Made by a program: the position numbers and the translations under genes
Assembly (NCBI RefSeq): GCF_020297055.1
Contig: NZ_JAIXCQ010000008.1
Span: 62,001-126,000 of the forward strand
Length of the DNA stretch: 64,000 bases
Reading direction: 5' to 3'
From: Isoptericola luteus
GTDB taxonomy: Bacteria > Actinomycetota > Actinomycetes > Actinomycetales > Cellulomonadaceae
Part shown: in pieces, positions 27,617 through 36,840 of the stretch
How the letters are laid out: each line of letters begins with the position of its first letter
Numbering within the stretch: position 1 is the stretch's first letter
The notes under the pieces: model-generated
What the model was told of the DNA's origin: nothing
Seen by the model: only the letters and a program-made list of their open reading frames with translations
The model's database searches: none

Positions 27617-29904
27617 GTGCGGTCGATCTCCGAGGGTGCGTGCTGCTGGTCCGACGGGGGGACGGCCGGCGTGGGAGCGGACGGGGCGTCCGCGGACGGG
27701 GGGTCCGCGACCGCGGAGACATCGTCGCCCGTGGTGCGGCGCGTCGACCGCCCGCGTCGCACGGTACGCCAGATCCCCGCGACGAAGAGGAGGCCGACGG
27801 CCGCGGCGACCACGCCGGTGCCGACGGTCTCCCACCCGGCGCGCACGGTGACGGAGAACGTGGTGGGTTCGGCGACGACGGCACCGCTCGGGGCCAGCAC
27901 CTCGACGGCGATGTCGACGTCGCCGGAGCCGATCGCGCGGACCTCGACGGGTACCTGCGTGGACGACCCGGCAGGCACCACGACGGTGGGCCGGGACTCG
28001 ACCTTCAGCCGGGGGTCGTCGGGGCGGAGCACGACCGTCACCGTCGCGTCCGCGGGGAGGTCGTTGCGCACGAGGACGGGCAGCGCTCCCGTGTCGGCCA
28101 CGAGGTTGATGGCGGAGCGGTCGGCCACCGAGATGCCCTGCCGGAGCTCGCCCGCGCGTTCGAGGGCGGTCGAGACGGCGGCCGCCCGGGTCTCGGTGTC
28201 GTCGCGGAAGGCGTGGGCGAGGGGGAACACGAGCATGCGGTCGACGCCGGCCGAGAGCTCGTCGGGGTCGTCCGCGACGGAGGCGAACTCGGCCACCGCG
28301 CGGTGGGTCTCGGCGAGGTCGACGACGGTCTCGGGTGCCAGCTCGGCGGGGTCGGCGTCGGAGCGCGGGAGGCCGTGGCGGGGGGTGTCGGAGGCCGGGG
28401 TGGCGATCGTCTGGCCCAGGGTGACGACGTCGGCCCACTCGGCGGCGTCCAGGGCGCCGAGCACCTGGTGGAGGGCCTCGGCGTCCGGCGACCAGCCGCG
28501 GGGGAGGGCCGCGAGCAGGCTCGGCGCCGTTGCGACGCCCTCCGACCGCGCCTGCTCCCGCTGCCCGGCCGCGAGCAGCGCGGTGTCCGCCCGGAGCTGC
28601 TGGGCCGCCTCCGCGGGGGTCGGCGCGTCGTCCTGCCCCGTGATCCGGGCCAGGACGACGGAGAGGTGCTCGTCGGCGACCAGGGCGGAGACCTTCCCGG
28701 TGCTGGTGCCGACGGCGGTCCGTGCGGACGCGACCTGGTCGCCGCGGGGGGCGAGGCCCTGGGACACGAGGACGTGGTCCGCGTTCGCCTGACGGGCGGT
28801 GGCCATGGTGGTGACGTCAGGACGGCCCGCAGGCCAGACGAGCTCCGGACCCCACGCCGCCGGGGCCTGCCAGTCGCTCGGCAGCCAGGCGCGGGCGCGC
28901 AGGCCGGTCGCGGCCTCCGAGGGCGACAGGCCGGAGTGCGCGAGTGCCGCGACGTCCGGGTCGAAGGCGGACAGGGTCACGACCTCCTGGACCGTGCCGT
29001 CGGTCAGCTGTTCGGCCCAGGCGACCGTCGTGGGCTCGTCGGACTCCTGGGCGGCCGCGACGAGCGCCGGGTCGACGGCGAGCGCGACGCCCGGCGCGGC
29101 CGACGCGGGCGTGCCGGCGGCGGCGAGAGCCGTGAGGCGACCGTCCGGCGCGGTGAGACCGGCCAGCTCGGCGTCGTAGCCCGCGGGATCCCTCGGGTCG
29201 ATGGCGGGGCCGGTCACGGGCGCGACGACGCTCAGCGAGACGGGGGAGGGCTCCTGCCCGTCCGGGGCGAACAGGAGGAACGTGTGCAGCACGTCGAGGG
29301 GCTCGCCGCCCGAGACGACCGCGAGGGAGATCGCCCGCGGTCCCCACGGCGCGTCCGCCCCGAGGCCGAGGATGTCGACCGGGAGCGCGAGGTCGGTCTG
29401 CGTCGACGCACCCGGCTCGACCCGGCCGAGCGGCTCCGACTTCTGCCGGAGGGCGGTGGTCGTGGTGTCGTCCAGGGCCCAGGCCGCGAGCGCGGCCCGC
29501 GAGGACACGACCTGCCAGGAGGCGCCGAGGTCGATCTGCGCGCCGTCGAGCGCCGTGTCGCGACCGTTGGTGACCCGCAGGGTGAGCGTGACCGTGTCGC
29601 CCGGCTGCGCGACGTCGGGCAGGTCCCCGACGAGGTCGATCGTGACCTCGCCGTCGCGGACGGCGGCGACGCCGCCCGCCGTGCCCTCGGCTCCCGCCGG
29701 GGCGGCGAGGGCGGTGGCGGTGGCTGGCGCGTCGAGCCCGGTGGTGCCGGTCTCGGCGACCACGGCCTCGGCGCGTCCGCCCTCGCCGACGGCGGTGCCG
29801 GCGGAGGGCAGGAGCGTGACCCCGGACGCCAGGAGGGTCACGAGCAGGACGGTGATGAGGGTCGCGAGGCCGGCGAGGGCGCCCGCGGTCCGGGAGACGG
29901 TCAC
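27613..29904 (-). CDS. DUF6049 secreted/membrane protein (Rv3909-like)
   Basis: 763 aa from the GTG at 29904, chosen because it follows GAGG at 8 nt and opens directly into a signal segment (SRTAGALAGLATLITVLLVTLLASG). Large extracytoplasmic Ala-rich body; a second hydrophobic helix near the C-terminus (VGTGVVAAAVGLLFVAGIW) is followed by a basic stop-transfer stretch (RTVRRGRSTRR) and a Pro/Ser-rich cytoplasmic tail. The size, topology and position between the Nudix gene and murJ match the Rv3909 family. The function is unknown, but location and coupling to murJ suggest a cell-envelope role. Confidence 0.82.
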   Translation of the reverse strand: MTVSRTAGALAGLATLITVLLVTLLASGVTLLPSAGTAVGEGGRAEAVVAETGTTGLDAPATATALAAPAGAEGTAGGVAAVRDGEVTIDLVGDLPDVAQPGDTVTLTLRVTNGRDTALDGAQIDLGASWQVVSSRAALAAWALDDTTTTALRQKSEPLGRVEPGASTQTDLALPVDILGLGADAPWGPRAISLAVVSGGEPLDVLHTFLLFAPDGQEPSPVSLSVVAPVTGPAIDPRDPAGYDAELAGLTAPDGRLTALAAAGTPASAAPGVALAVDPALVAAAQESDEPTTVAWAEQLTDGTVQEVVTLSAFDPDVAALAHSGLSPSEAATGLRARAWLPSDWQAPAAWGPELVWPAGRPDVTTMATARQANADHVLVSQGLAPRGDQVASARTAVGTSTGKVSALVADEHLSVVLARITGQDDAPTPAEAAQQLRADTALLAAGQREQARSEGVATAPSLLAALPRGWSPDAEALHQVLGALDAAEWADVVTLGQTIATPASDTPRHGLPRSDADPAELAPETVVDLAETHRAVAEFASVADDPDELSAGVDRMLVFPLAHAFRDDTETRAAAVSTALERAGELRQGISVADRSAINLVADTGALPVLVRNDLPADATVTVVLRPDDPRLKVESRPTVVVPAGSSTQVPVEVRAIGSGDVDIAVEVLAPSGAVVAEPTTFSVTVRAGWETVGTGVVAAAVGLLFVAGIWRTVRRGRSTRRTTGDDVSAVADPPSADAPSAPTPAVPPSDQQHAPSEIDRT

Positions 29905-29914
29905 GCGGTAGGCC

Positions 29915-30544
29915 TCACTCGACCACGCCGGGGGTGCGCGCCAGGACCTGCTGCGCGACGCCGGCGAGGCGCTGCTCGTTCGGGTACGACAGGCGGTGAC
30001 CCAGGTCGGCGACGGGCACCCAGAGGGCGTCCTCCGCCTCTTGGTCGGGGTCGCCCTCCGCGGTGATGATCCCGCCCTCCGCACGCAGCAGGAAGTGGTG
30101 CACGACCTTGTGCACCCGGCGGTCCTCACCGGAGAACCAGTAGTCGATGATGCCGAGCTCCGTGCGGACGGTGCCGAGGATCCCGGTCTCCTCGCGGATC
30201 TCGCGGACCGCGGCCTGCTCGGGCGTCTCGTCCCCCTCGAGGTGCCCCTTGGGCAGGCACCACTCGAGCCGGCCCGCGCGGTTGCGCCGCACGATGACGG
30301 CGGCCTGGTGACCGCCCGGGGTTCGTTCGACGACGAGACCTCCCGCGGACGTCTCTTCCACGACGGGCAGGTGCGCCGTCGACCCGGTGGCCGCGGACCC
30401 CACGACGCCTGGGACGCCGACGCCCGCGTGCCCCGTGAGGAGGGCAGGGTCCACGCGCAGCGGGTGGCCGCCCGGCGGAACGGGTACCGCCGGCACGGTC
30501 GAGCGCCCGCTGCGGGGGCCGGGAACCGGTGCCGGGGAGGACAT
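29915..30544 (-). CDS. Nudix hydrolase (MutT-like)
   Basis: 209 aa. A complete Nudix box GHLEGDETPEQAAVREIREETGI (shown here by its key residues G100, E107-region, REIREETG ending near 122) follows LEWCLPKG. The ~60-residue Pro/Gly-rich N-terminus is not conserved. It corresponds in position to M. tuberculosis mutT4 (Rv3908), between pcnA and the Rv3909-like gene. Substrate is unproven; nucleoside diphosphate or dinucleotide polyphosphate hydrolysis is likely. The start has no strong Shine-Dalgarno, but TAGGGT just upstream on the minus strand may be a -10 element of a near-leaderless transcript (inference). Confidence 0.88.
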   Translation of the reverse strand: MSSPAPVPGPRSGRSTVPAVPVPPGGHPLRVDPALLTGHAGVGVPGVVGSAATGSTAHLPVVEETSAGGLVVERTPGGHQAAVIVRRNRAGRLEWCLPKGHLEGDETPEQAAVREIREETGILGTVRTELGIIDYWFSGEDRRVHKVVHHFLLRAEGGIITAEGDPDQEAEDALWVPVADLGHRLSYPNEQRLAGVAQQVLARTPGVVE

Positions 30545-30671
30545 ATGCCCACCCTACCGAGTACAGCACCGCCTCCGTGCGGCGCCACGTGGGGTGGAAC
30601 GGGTGCGGGGCCCTGGACCGCACCGACGGCCCGTGGGCACCAGCCCGCGGGATCTGGGAGGATGGGACGTC

Positions 30672-32162
30672 GTGCCGACCCCTGAATCCTCCACCCCCGC
30701 AGCGCTGCTGCGCCGCGCCCTCACCACGCTGACCGAGATGGCCCCCGCGGCGGTCGAGCTGGGCGAGGTGTTCCGCGACGCCGGGCACGAGCTGGCCCTC
30801 GTCGGCGGACCGGTCCGCGACGCGTTCCTGGGCCGACCGAGCAGCGACCTCGACTTCGCGACCTCGGCCACCCCCGACGAGACACAGGCCCTGCTGGCGC
30901 GATGGGGCGACGCGCACTGGGACATCGGCAAGGAGTTCGGCACGATCGGCGCACGCCGGTTCGCGAAGGGCCGCCGCGCGGGGGGTGTCGACGGACAGGA
31001 CGTCGTCGTCGAGGTCACGACGTACCGCACGGACGAGTACGACCCGGCGTCACGCAAGCCCGTGGTCGCGTTCGGGGACACCCTGGACGGCGACCTGTCC
31101 CGTCGTGACTTCACCGTGAACGCCATGGCGGTGCGCCTGCCGGACCTCACCTTCGTCGACCCGTTCGACGGTCTCACCGACCTGGCGCGCGGCGTCCTGC
31201 GTACGCCGATCGCCCCCGAGCGGTCGTTCGACGACGACCCGCTGCGGATGCTGCGGGCGGCCCGGTTCGCCGCCCAGCTCGGCTTCGGGATCGAGCCGGC
31301 GACCCGGGCGGCGATCGTCGAGATGGCGGGCCGCATCGACATCGTCTCGGCGGAGCGCGTGCAGGCCGAGATCACCAAGCTGCTGCTCGCGCCCCGGCCC
31401 CGGCCCGGGCTCGAGGTGCTCGTCGACACGGGCCTGGCCGACCAGGTGCTGCCCGAGCTGCCGGCGCTGCGGCTCGAGATCGACGAGCACCACCGGCACA
31501 AGGACGTCTACCAGCACTCCCTGATCGTGCTGGAGCAGGCCATCGCGCAGGAGACCGGACCCGACGGGCCCGTGCCCGCCCCGGACCTGGTGCTGCGGCT
31601 CGCCTCCCTGCTGCACGACGTCGGCAAGCCCGCGACGCGGCGGTTCGAGGACGGCGGCGGTGTGAGCTTCCACCACCACGAGGTGGTGGGCGCCAAGCTG
31701 GTGGCCAAGCGGCTGCGCGCGCTCAAGTTCGAGAAGCAGGTCGTCAAGGACGTCGCGCGCCTCGTCGAGCTGCACCTGCGGTTCCACGGCTACGGCGACG
31801 GAGCCTGGACCGACTCCGCCGTCCGGCGGTACGTCACCGACGCGGGGCCGCTCCTGGAGCGCCTGCACCGCCTGACGCGCGCCGACTCGACGACCCGCAA
31901 CAAGCGGCGCGCGCAGCGGCTGGCCGACGCGTACACGGCGCTGGAGGAGCGCATCGACCACCTGCGCGAGCAGGAGGAGATCGACGCCATCCGACCGGAC
32001 CTCGACGGCACCCAGATCATGGCGATCCTCGACATCGGGCCGAGCCGCGACGTCGGCGCCGCGTACAAGCACCTGCTGGCGCTGCGGATGGAGCACGGGC
32101 CGCTCGGCACCGAGCGCGCCACCGCGGAGCTGCGCACCTGGTGGGAGTCGCGGCAGTCCTGA
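30672..32162 (+). CDS. pcnA: CCA tRNA nucleotidyltransferase
   Basis: 496 aa from the GTG at 30672, with GGGAGG about 10 nt upstream. A class II nucleotidyltransferase that adds or repairs the tRNA 3' CCA. The catalytic head has LVGGPVRDAFLG and the metal-binding pair Asp59/Asp61 in SSDLDF. The template-recognition region has RRDFTVNAMA and DDDPLRMLRAARF. A C-terminal HD phosphohydrolase domain is intact (HHRHKDVYQHS; LLHDVGKP with His315-Asp316). It is divergent from the Nudix gene, the same arrangement as in mycobacteria. Confidence 0.95.
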   Translation: MPTPESSTPAALLRRALTTLTEMAPAAVELGEVFRDAGHELALVGGPVRDAFLGRPSSDLDFATSATPDETQALLARWGDAHWDIGKEFGTIGARRFAKGRRAGGVDGQDVVVEVTTYRTDEYDPASRKPVVAFGDTLDGDLSRRDFTVNAMAVRLPDLTFVDPFDGLTDLARGVLRTPIAPERSFDDDPLRMLRAARFAAQLGFGIEPATRAAIVEMAGRIDIVSAERVQAEITKLLLAPRPRPGLEVLVDTGLADQVLPELPALRLEIDEHHRHKDVYQHSLIVLEQAIAQETGPDGPVPAPDLVLRLASLLHDVGKPATRRFEDGGGVSFHHHEVVGAKLVAKRLRALKFEKQVVKDVARLVELHLRFHGYGDGAWTDSAVRRYVTDAGPLLERLHRLTRADSTTRNKRRAQRLADAYTALEERIDHLREQEEIDAIRPDLDGTQIMAILDIGPSRDVGAAYKHLLALRMEHGPLGTERATAELRTWWESRQS

Positions 32163-32225
32163 CGTCCCCCTGAGTAGGGTGTGCGCCGAGGGTCCGCACC
32201 GGCGCGGACCCGACTCGGAGGCCGC

Positions 32226-33431
32226 ATGGGAACCGACCGCAGGGCCAGGCTGGGCGCGAGCGCCTTCTACCTGGTCCAGGGCATGTGCTTCGCGGGCCTG
32301 CTCGCGCAGGTGCCTACCCTCCAGGACGCGCTCGGCGTCTCCGACGGCACGCTCACGCTGGTGCTGCTGCTCGTCCCCGTGGTGGCGGGCGTGGGCAGCG
32401 TGCTGGCCGGGGCCCTGGCGCCGCGCGTCGGCAGCGCGGCGCTGCTGCGGCTCGGTGGCCCGCTCGTCGCGGTCGCGATCGTGGGGACCGGCCTGGCGCC
32501 GTCCGTGGGCGTCCTCTTCGGCGTCGTCACCGTGGTGGGGCTGCTGCTCGGCATCGTCGACGCGGCGATGAACCTGCAGGGCGTGGCGGTGGAGCGCCGC
32601 TACGGCCGGAGCCTGCTCAACTCCTTCCACGGCGCGTGGAGCGTGGGCGGCATCCTGGGTGCGCTGGCGGCCGTGCTCGCCCACTCGCTCGGATGGTCCC
32701 TCGTTGCCGGGCTGGGGCTGGTGGCCGGGGTGGGGATCGTCGTCGACCTCGCCGCCGCCCCCCTGCTGCTGACGCGCGCGGACGAGTCGGGCCGGACGAC
32801 GCCCGCAGCCGTGGGCGGCGAGGCCGCGGCCAACGTGCCCTGGCGCCCCCTGGTGCTCGTGGGCGTCGCGGTGACGATCGTCTTCCTGGCGGACTCGGCG
32901 GCGTCGAACTGGTCCACCAAGTACGTCGAGGACGTGCTGGACGGCGCGTCGAACGTCGCGCCGCTGGGGCTGGCCGCCTACCTCGGGAGCCAGATGGTGG
33001 GCAGGCTCGCCGCAGACGGGCAGGTCAACCGGTTCGGGCCCGTGCGGCTCGTCGTCGCGGGCGGCCTGTTCGGGGCGGCCGGCCTGGCGCTCGTCACGCT
33101 CGCCCCCGCACCGTGGGCCGCCGTCGTGGGGTTCGCCGCGACAGGGCTGGGGCTGAGCGTCGTCGTGCCGCTGGCCTTCTCCGTGGCCGGGCACCTCGAC
33201 CCGGACGGCACCGGCGGAGCCGTCGCGCGCGTGAACCTGTTCAACTACGTCGGATTCGTGCTCGGCGCCGGGCTCATCGGCGGCGTCGCCGAGCTGGCGG
33301 GGCTGCGCTGGGCGTTCGCCGTCCCCGCGGTCCTGGCGCTCGCGGTCGCCGCGCTCGCGCCCGCGTTCCGGCCGGCGGCCGCTCGCCGGCCGGCCTCGGC
33401 CCAGGGCGTCGGGACGTCGACCACGACCTGA
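32226..33431 (+). CDS. MFS transporter, 12-helix type
   Basis: 401 aa from the ATG at 32226 (GGAGG four nt upstream). About 12 hydrophobic helices, beginning FYLVQGMCFAGLLAQVPTLQDALGVS, with the central region NSFHGAWSVGGILGALAA. The size and the motifs LLGIVDAAMNLQGVAVERRYGRSLLNS resemble the YbjJ/FucP-like group of major facilitator transporters. Substrate cannot be told from sequence. It follows pcnA by 63 bp on the same strand and ends at a strong hairpin. Confidence 0.85.
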   Translation: MGTDRRARLGASAFYLVQGMCFAGLLAQVPTLQDALGVSDGTLTLVLLLVPVVAGVGSVLAGALAPRVGSAALLRLGGPLVAVAIVGTGLAPSVGVLFGVVTVVGLLLGIVDAAMNLQGVAVERRYGRSLLNSFHGAWSVGGILGALAAVLAHSLGWSLVAGLGLVAGVGIVVDLAAAPLLLTRADESGRTTPAAVGGEAAANVPWRPLVLVGVAVTIVFLADSAASNWSTKYVEDVLDGASNVAPLGLAAYLGSQMVGRLAADGQVNRFGPVRLVVAGGLFGAAGLALVTLAPAPWAAVVGFAATGLGLSVVVPLAFSVAGHLDPDGTGGAVARVNLFNYVGFVLGAGLIGGVAELAGLRWAFAVPAVLALAVAALAPAFRPAAARRPASAQGVGTSTTT

Positions 33432-33470
33432 GCGCCGTCACCCACCGTCGAGACACCCCGCACCGCCGAG

Positions 33471-33520
33471 GAACGACCCGGGGGCCGCAGTCCGATCGGA
33501 CGGCGGCCCCCAGGTCGTTC
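33471..33520. terminator. Bidirectional hairpin terminator between convergent MFS genes
   Basis: Nested inverted repeat. The outer arms GAACGACC / GGTCGTTC and inner arms GGGGGCCGC / GCGGCCCCC enclose an apical GTCCGATCGGAC palindrome. It lies between the plus-strand MFS gene ending at 33431 and the minus-strand gene ending at 33543. Confidence 0.85.
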
Positions 33521-33542
33521 TCGACGGACCCGTGCGGGTGGC

Positions 33543-35060
33543 TCAGTGGGCGCCGACGTGCGCCTCCGCACCCGGCACGGGCGCGGGACGACGCAGCCGC
33601 GTCGCGAGCACGAGCGTGACGAGAGACAGCGCGGCTCCGGCCAGGAACGCCACCCGCGCGCCACCGGACATCGCGGCGGCGGCGGTGGCGCCGTCGTCGA
33701 CCATCGAGACGGACCGCACGGTCAGGAGCGTGATGAACAGGGCGGTGCCGGCCGCCCCCGCGAGCTGCTGGACCGTGCCCATCACGGCGGAACCGTGGGA
33801 GTACAGGGACGGCCGCAGGCCGGCGAGCGTGAACGTGAACGACGGCGTGAAGACGAGCGCCAGGCCGAGGCTGATGACGAGGTGCCCCGCCAGCACCAGC
33901 CAGACGGGCGAGGTGGACGACAGGCTCGCGAAGACGAGCATCCCCGCCGTCACGGCGCCGAGGCCGGGCAGCACCAGCACGCGAGGGCCGTGCCGGTCGT
34001 AGAGGTTGCCCACCACGGGCCCCAGCAGACCCATCGCGATGCCGCCGGGCAGCATGACGAGCCCGGTCGTCACGGCCGAGATGCCCATGGCCTTCTGGGT
34101 CACGATCGGCAGCAGCATGAACGTGCCGAGCATCGACCCGAAGCTCAGCGCCATCAGCCCGAGACCCAGGCCGAAGCCGGGCGCCCGGAAGACGCGCAGG
34201 TCCAGCAGCGCGGCGTCGGTGCGCTGGAGCACGATCTGGCGCCAGACGAACACCGCGAGGAACGCGGCACCCGCACCGACCAGGGCGCTCGGCGGCACCG
34301 CCACGGCGTGCTGCGCGGCCTCGCCGAAGCTGGACAGCCCGTAGACCAGGCCGCCGAACCCGCCGACGGCGAGCAGCAGCGAGAGGGGGTCGAGTCGCTG
34401 ACGAGCGCGGTCGGCGACGTCGCGCACGAGGACCGCGCCGACGGTGAGGGACACCAGCGCGATCGGGAGCACCACCCAGAACACGGCGCGCCAGCCGAGG
34501 GACGTCACGACCAGGCCCGACATGGTGGGGCCGAGCGCGGGCGCCACGGAGATGACCATCGACACGTTGCCCATCACCCGGCCGCGGTGCGCCGGCGGGA
34601 CCAGCATCATCACGGTCGTCATGAGCAGCGGCATCATGATCGCGGTGCCCGTCGCCTGGACGACGCGCGCGACGACGAGGATGCCGAAGGCCGGGGCGAT
34701 CGCCGCGAGCAGCGTGCCGGTGCTGAACGCCGCCATGGCGAGGATGAACGCGCCACGCGTGCCCAGCCGCTGCACGATCCAGCCGGTCGCGGGGATGACG
34801 ACCGCCATCGTGAGCATGAACGCCGTGGTGAGCCACTGGCCGGTGGCCTCCGTGACATCCATCTCGGCCATGATCGCGGGCAGGGCGACGCCCATGGTGG
34901 TCTCGTTGAGGATGACGACGAAGCTGGAGGCCAGCAGGAGCCCGATGACCTTGACGTTCTGGCGGGACAGGCGGGCGGCGGCGGCGGGCGGCGGCGCTTC
35001 AGGGGCCCTTGCCGGCGCCGTGGGCGCGGGCGTCGTCTTGGTGGTCCGGGGAGCTGGCAC
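33543..35060 (-). CDS. MFS multidrug exporter, DHA2 (EmrB/QacA) family
   Basis: 505 aa with about 14 membrane helices. A Pro/Ala-rich cytoplasmic N-terminus precedes VKVIGLLLASSFVVILNETTMGVALPAIM, where the DHA2 family usually has LD(x)TIVNVALP. QWLTTAFMLTMAVVIPATGWIVQRLGTR fits motif A, and VLPIALVSLTVG follows at about residue 200. Drug:proton antiport is the family role; substrate unknown. Upstream 35061-35313 holds no gene. Confidence 0.88.
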   Translation of the reverse strand: MPAPRTTKTTPAPTAPARAPEAPPPAAAARLSRQNVKVIGLLLASSFVVILNETTMGVALPAIMAEMDVTEATGQWLTTAFMLTMAVVIPATGWIVQRLGTRGAFILAMAAFSTGTLLAAIAPAFGILVVARVVQATGTAIMMPLLMTTVMMLVPPAHRGRVMGNVSMVISVAPALGPTMSGLVVTSLGWRAVFWVVLPIALVSLTVGAVLVRDVADRARQRLDPLSLLLAVGGFGGLVYGLSSFGEAAQHAVAVPPSALVGAGAAFLAVFVWRQIVLQRTDAALLDLRVFRAPGFGLGLGLMALSFGSMLGTFMLLPIVTQKAMGISAVTTGLVMLPGGIAMGLLGPVVGNLYDRHGPRVLVLPGLGAVTAGMLVFASLSSTSPVWLVLAGHLVISLGLALVFTPSFTFTLAGLRPSLYSHGSAVMGTVQQLAGAAGTALFITLLTVRSVSMVDDGATAAAAMSGGARVAFLAGAALSLVTLVLATRLRRPAPVPGAEAHVGAH

Positions 35061-35313
35061 GGGGGTCTCCGCTTCACGTCGATGCCCGGCGTGCGGGCGT
35101 GTTCAGGGCAGGGTCGTTCCACGTGCGGGACGGCGCGCGGTGTGGTTCCGGACCGGGGACGGACGCCCCCGCGCGGTCGCCGGGGAGGCATGACCGTACT
35201 GTGTACGACCATCGACCAGCCTGCGTTATTCCCGCGAGATTGACGACCCCTTTTCCGGGCGCGACTCATCGGTGCCGGACGGACCGGACGGCGCCGGGCC
35301 GCGTTCCGCCGGG

Positions 35314-36642
35314 TCAGGCCGTGGTGGCGACCTCGTCGGGCGCGCCGGCGTCGGCGCGTGGCGCGGCCGGAGCCGCCTCGCGTGCGCCGCGGAGCCACAG
35401 GAGCAGCGCGACCAGCACGTACGCGACGGCGAGGCCCACGAACACGCCGCGCGACCAGCCGGTGTCCGGGAGCGTGAAGGCGGCCAGCGCCGCCGCGCCC
35501 ACGAACGCCGCGTTGTAGAGCACGTCGTAGAAGGCGAACGCCCGCCCGCGGTACGCGTCCTGCGTGTCGCGCTGCACGATCGTGTCGACCGCGATCTTGG
35601 TGCCCTGTGCGGCCAGCCCGAGCAGCGCCGCGCCGGTGTAGACGACGGCCCGGGACGGCGTCGTCGTCAGCAGGAGCTGGCTGGCCGCGGCGAGCAGCAG
35701 CATGATCGCGATCCACCCCTGCGGGCCGGTCAGCCGCGACAGGGTGGGCGTCAGCACCATCGCGCCCGCACCGCCCAGGCCCGTGAGCCCGATGACGACG
35801 GCGAACGTGCCCATGCCGGCGTCCTGGTCGCCGGGGGAGAGCAGGTTGCGCGCGATGAGGATGGAGGCGATGAACACCACGCCGTACAGGAAGCGGTGCG
35901 CCGCCATCACGAGGAGGGCCTGGCCCGGGGTGCGCCGCGTGACGAGGTAGCGGGCGCCGTCCGCCAGGCCGCGGGCGACCTTGACGATCTCGCCGCGGAT
36001 CGCGGCCTCCGCCGGCCGCTCCGGCCCGAGCTGGGTGCGTCCCAGCCGCAGCGCGAGCAGCGACGCGATGCCGAACACGACCGCCGCGCACACGAGGGCC
36101 GAGGAATCCTTGACGCGGCCCGGCTCGAACATGAGACCGAGGACGACGCCGATCCCGCCGCCGACGAACGCCGCGCCCGCACCCAGGGTGGGCGTGAGGG
36201 AGTTGGCCGTGAGCAGCAGCGGGCCGTCGACCACGCGCGGCAGACCGGCCGAGAGCCCCGCGAGGAGGAACCGGTTGACCGACAGCGCGGCCAGGCCGAA
36301 GGCGTAGATCCAGCCGGACACACCGCCGGACAGCATGAGCACCGCCATCCCGACCGTGATCACGACCCGCACCGCGTTGCCCCAGGCCAGGACCTGCCGG
36401 CGCTGCCAGCGGTCGAGAAACACGCCCGCGAACGGCCCGACGATCGTGAACGGCGCCAGCATCACCGCGAACGCACCGGCGATCGCCGCCGCCGTGCCCT
36501 GCGACTCGGGGGAGAAGAACAGCAGCGACGCCAGCCCGACCTGGAACATGCCGTCCCCGGCCTGCGAGACGAGGCGCACGGCGAACAGCTTGCGAAAGCC
36601 GTCCAGGCGCAGCAGCGCCCGCAGCTCCGAGATCACGCTCAC
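35314..36642 (-). CDS. MFS transporter (EntS / MFS_3-like)
   Basis: 442 aa from the GTG at 36642 (VSVISELRALLRLDGFRKLFAVRL), preceded by GGAGAAAGG. Twelve-helix exporter; the opening LFAVRLVSQAGDGMFQVGLASLLFFSPE and PFAGVFLDRWQRRQVLAWGNAVR (motif A) resemble EntS-type and related macrolide/siderophore exporters. The C-terminus is Ala-rich. Substrate unknown. On the same strand as ino1 and padR but separated from them by the repeat-hairpin at 36703-36764, so probably its own transcript. Confidence 0.85.
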   Translation of the reverse strand: MSVISELRALLRLDGFRKLFAVRLVSQAGDGMFQVGLASLLFFSPESQGTAAAIAGAFAVMLAPFTIVGPFAGVFLDRWQRRQVLAWGNAVRVVITVGMAVLMLSGGVSGWIYAFGLAALSVNRFLLAGLSAGLPRVVDGPLLLTANSLTPTLGAGAAFVGGGIGVVLGLMFEPGRVKDSSALVCAAVVFGIASLLALRLGRTQLGPERPAEAAIRGEIVKVARGLADGARYLVTRRTPGQALLVMAAHRFLYGVVFIASILIARNLLSPGDQDAGMGTFAVVIGLTGLGGAGAMVLTPTLSRLTGPQGWIAIMLLLAAASQLLLTTTPSRAVVYTGAALLGLAAQGTKIAVDTIVQRDTQDAYRGRAFAFYDVLYNAAFVGAAALAAFTLPDTGWSRGVFVGLAVAYVLVALLLWLRGAREAAPAAPRADAGAPDEVATTA

Positions 36643-36702
36643 CCGTGCACCTTTCTCCACAGCCTCAACCCTCCCACGCCCCGTCCGCCCGACGGCGAGC
36701 AC

Positions 36703-36764
36703 CCCCGCCGAGATAGAGAGGGGACCCCGCCGAGATAGAGAGGGTCCCCTCGATCTCGGCGGGG
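36703..36764. terminator. Direct-repeat hairpin with two alternative stems, downstream of ino1
   Basis: The 20-bp unit CCCCGCCGAGATAGAGAGGG occurs twice (36703-36722 and 36725-36744). Two overlapping stems are possible: GAGGGGACC (36718-36726) with GGTCCCCTC (36743-36751), or CCCCGCCGAGAT (36725-36736) with ATCTCGGCGGGG (36753-36764). It lies about 76 bp after the stop of ino1 (minus strand). A terminator is likely; the mutually exclusive stems are an odd extra. Confidence 0.65.
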
Positions 36765-36840
36765 TGAGCCCGCACCCTGCGCTGCGCTCCAGATCAGCGC
36801 TCGATCTGATGGTCGCGCTGGTCTTGCACTTCGCTGGAGA

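Noticed and set aside
35195..35207. CGTAC-TGT-GTACG inverted repeat upstream of the DHA2 exporter
   Set aside because: Arms are only 5 bp, it is about 135 bp from the start codon, and no adjacent TetR/MarR gene exists to bind it.
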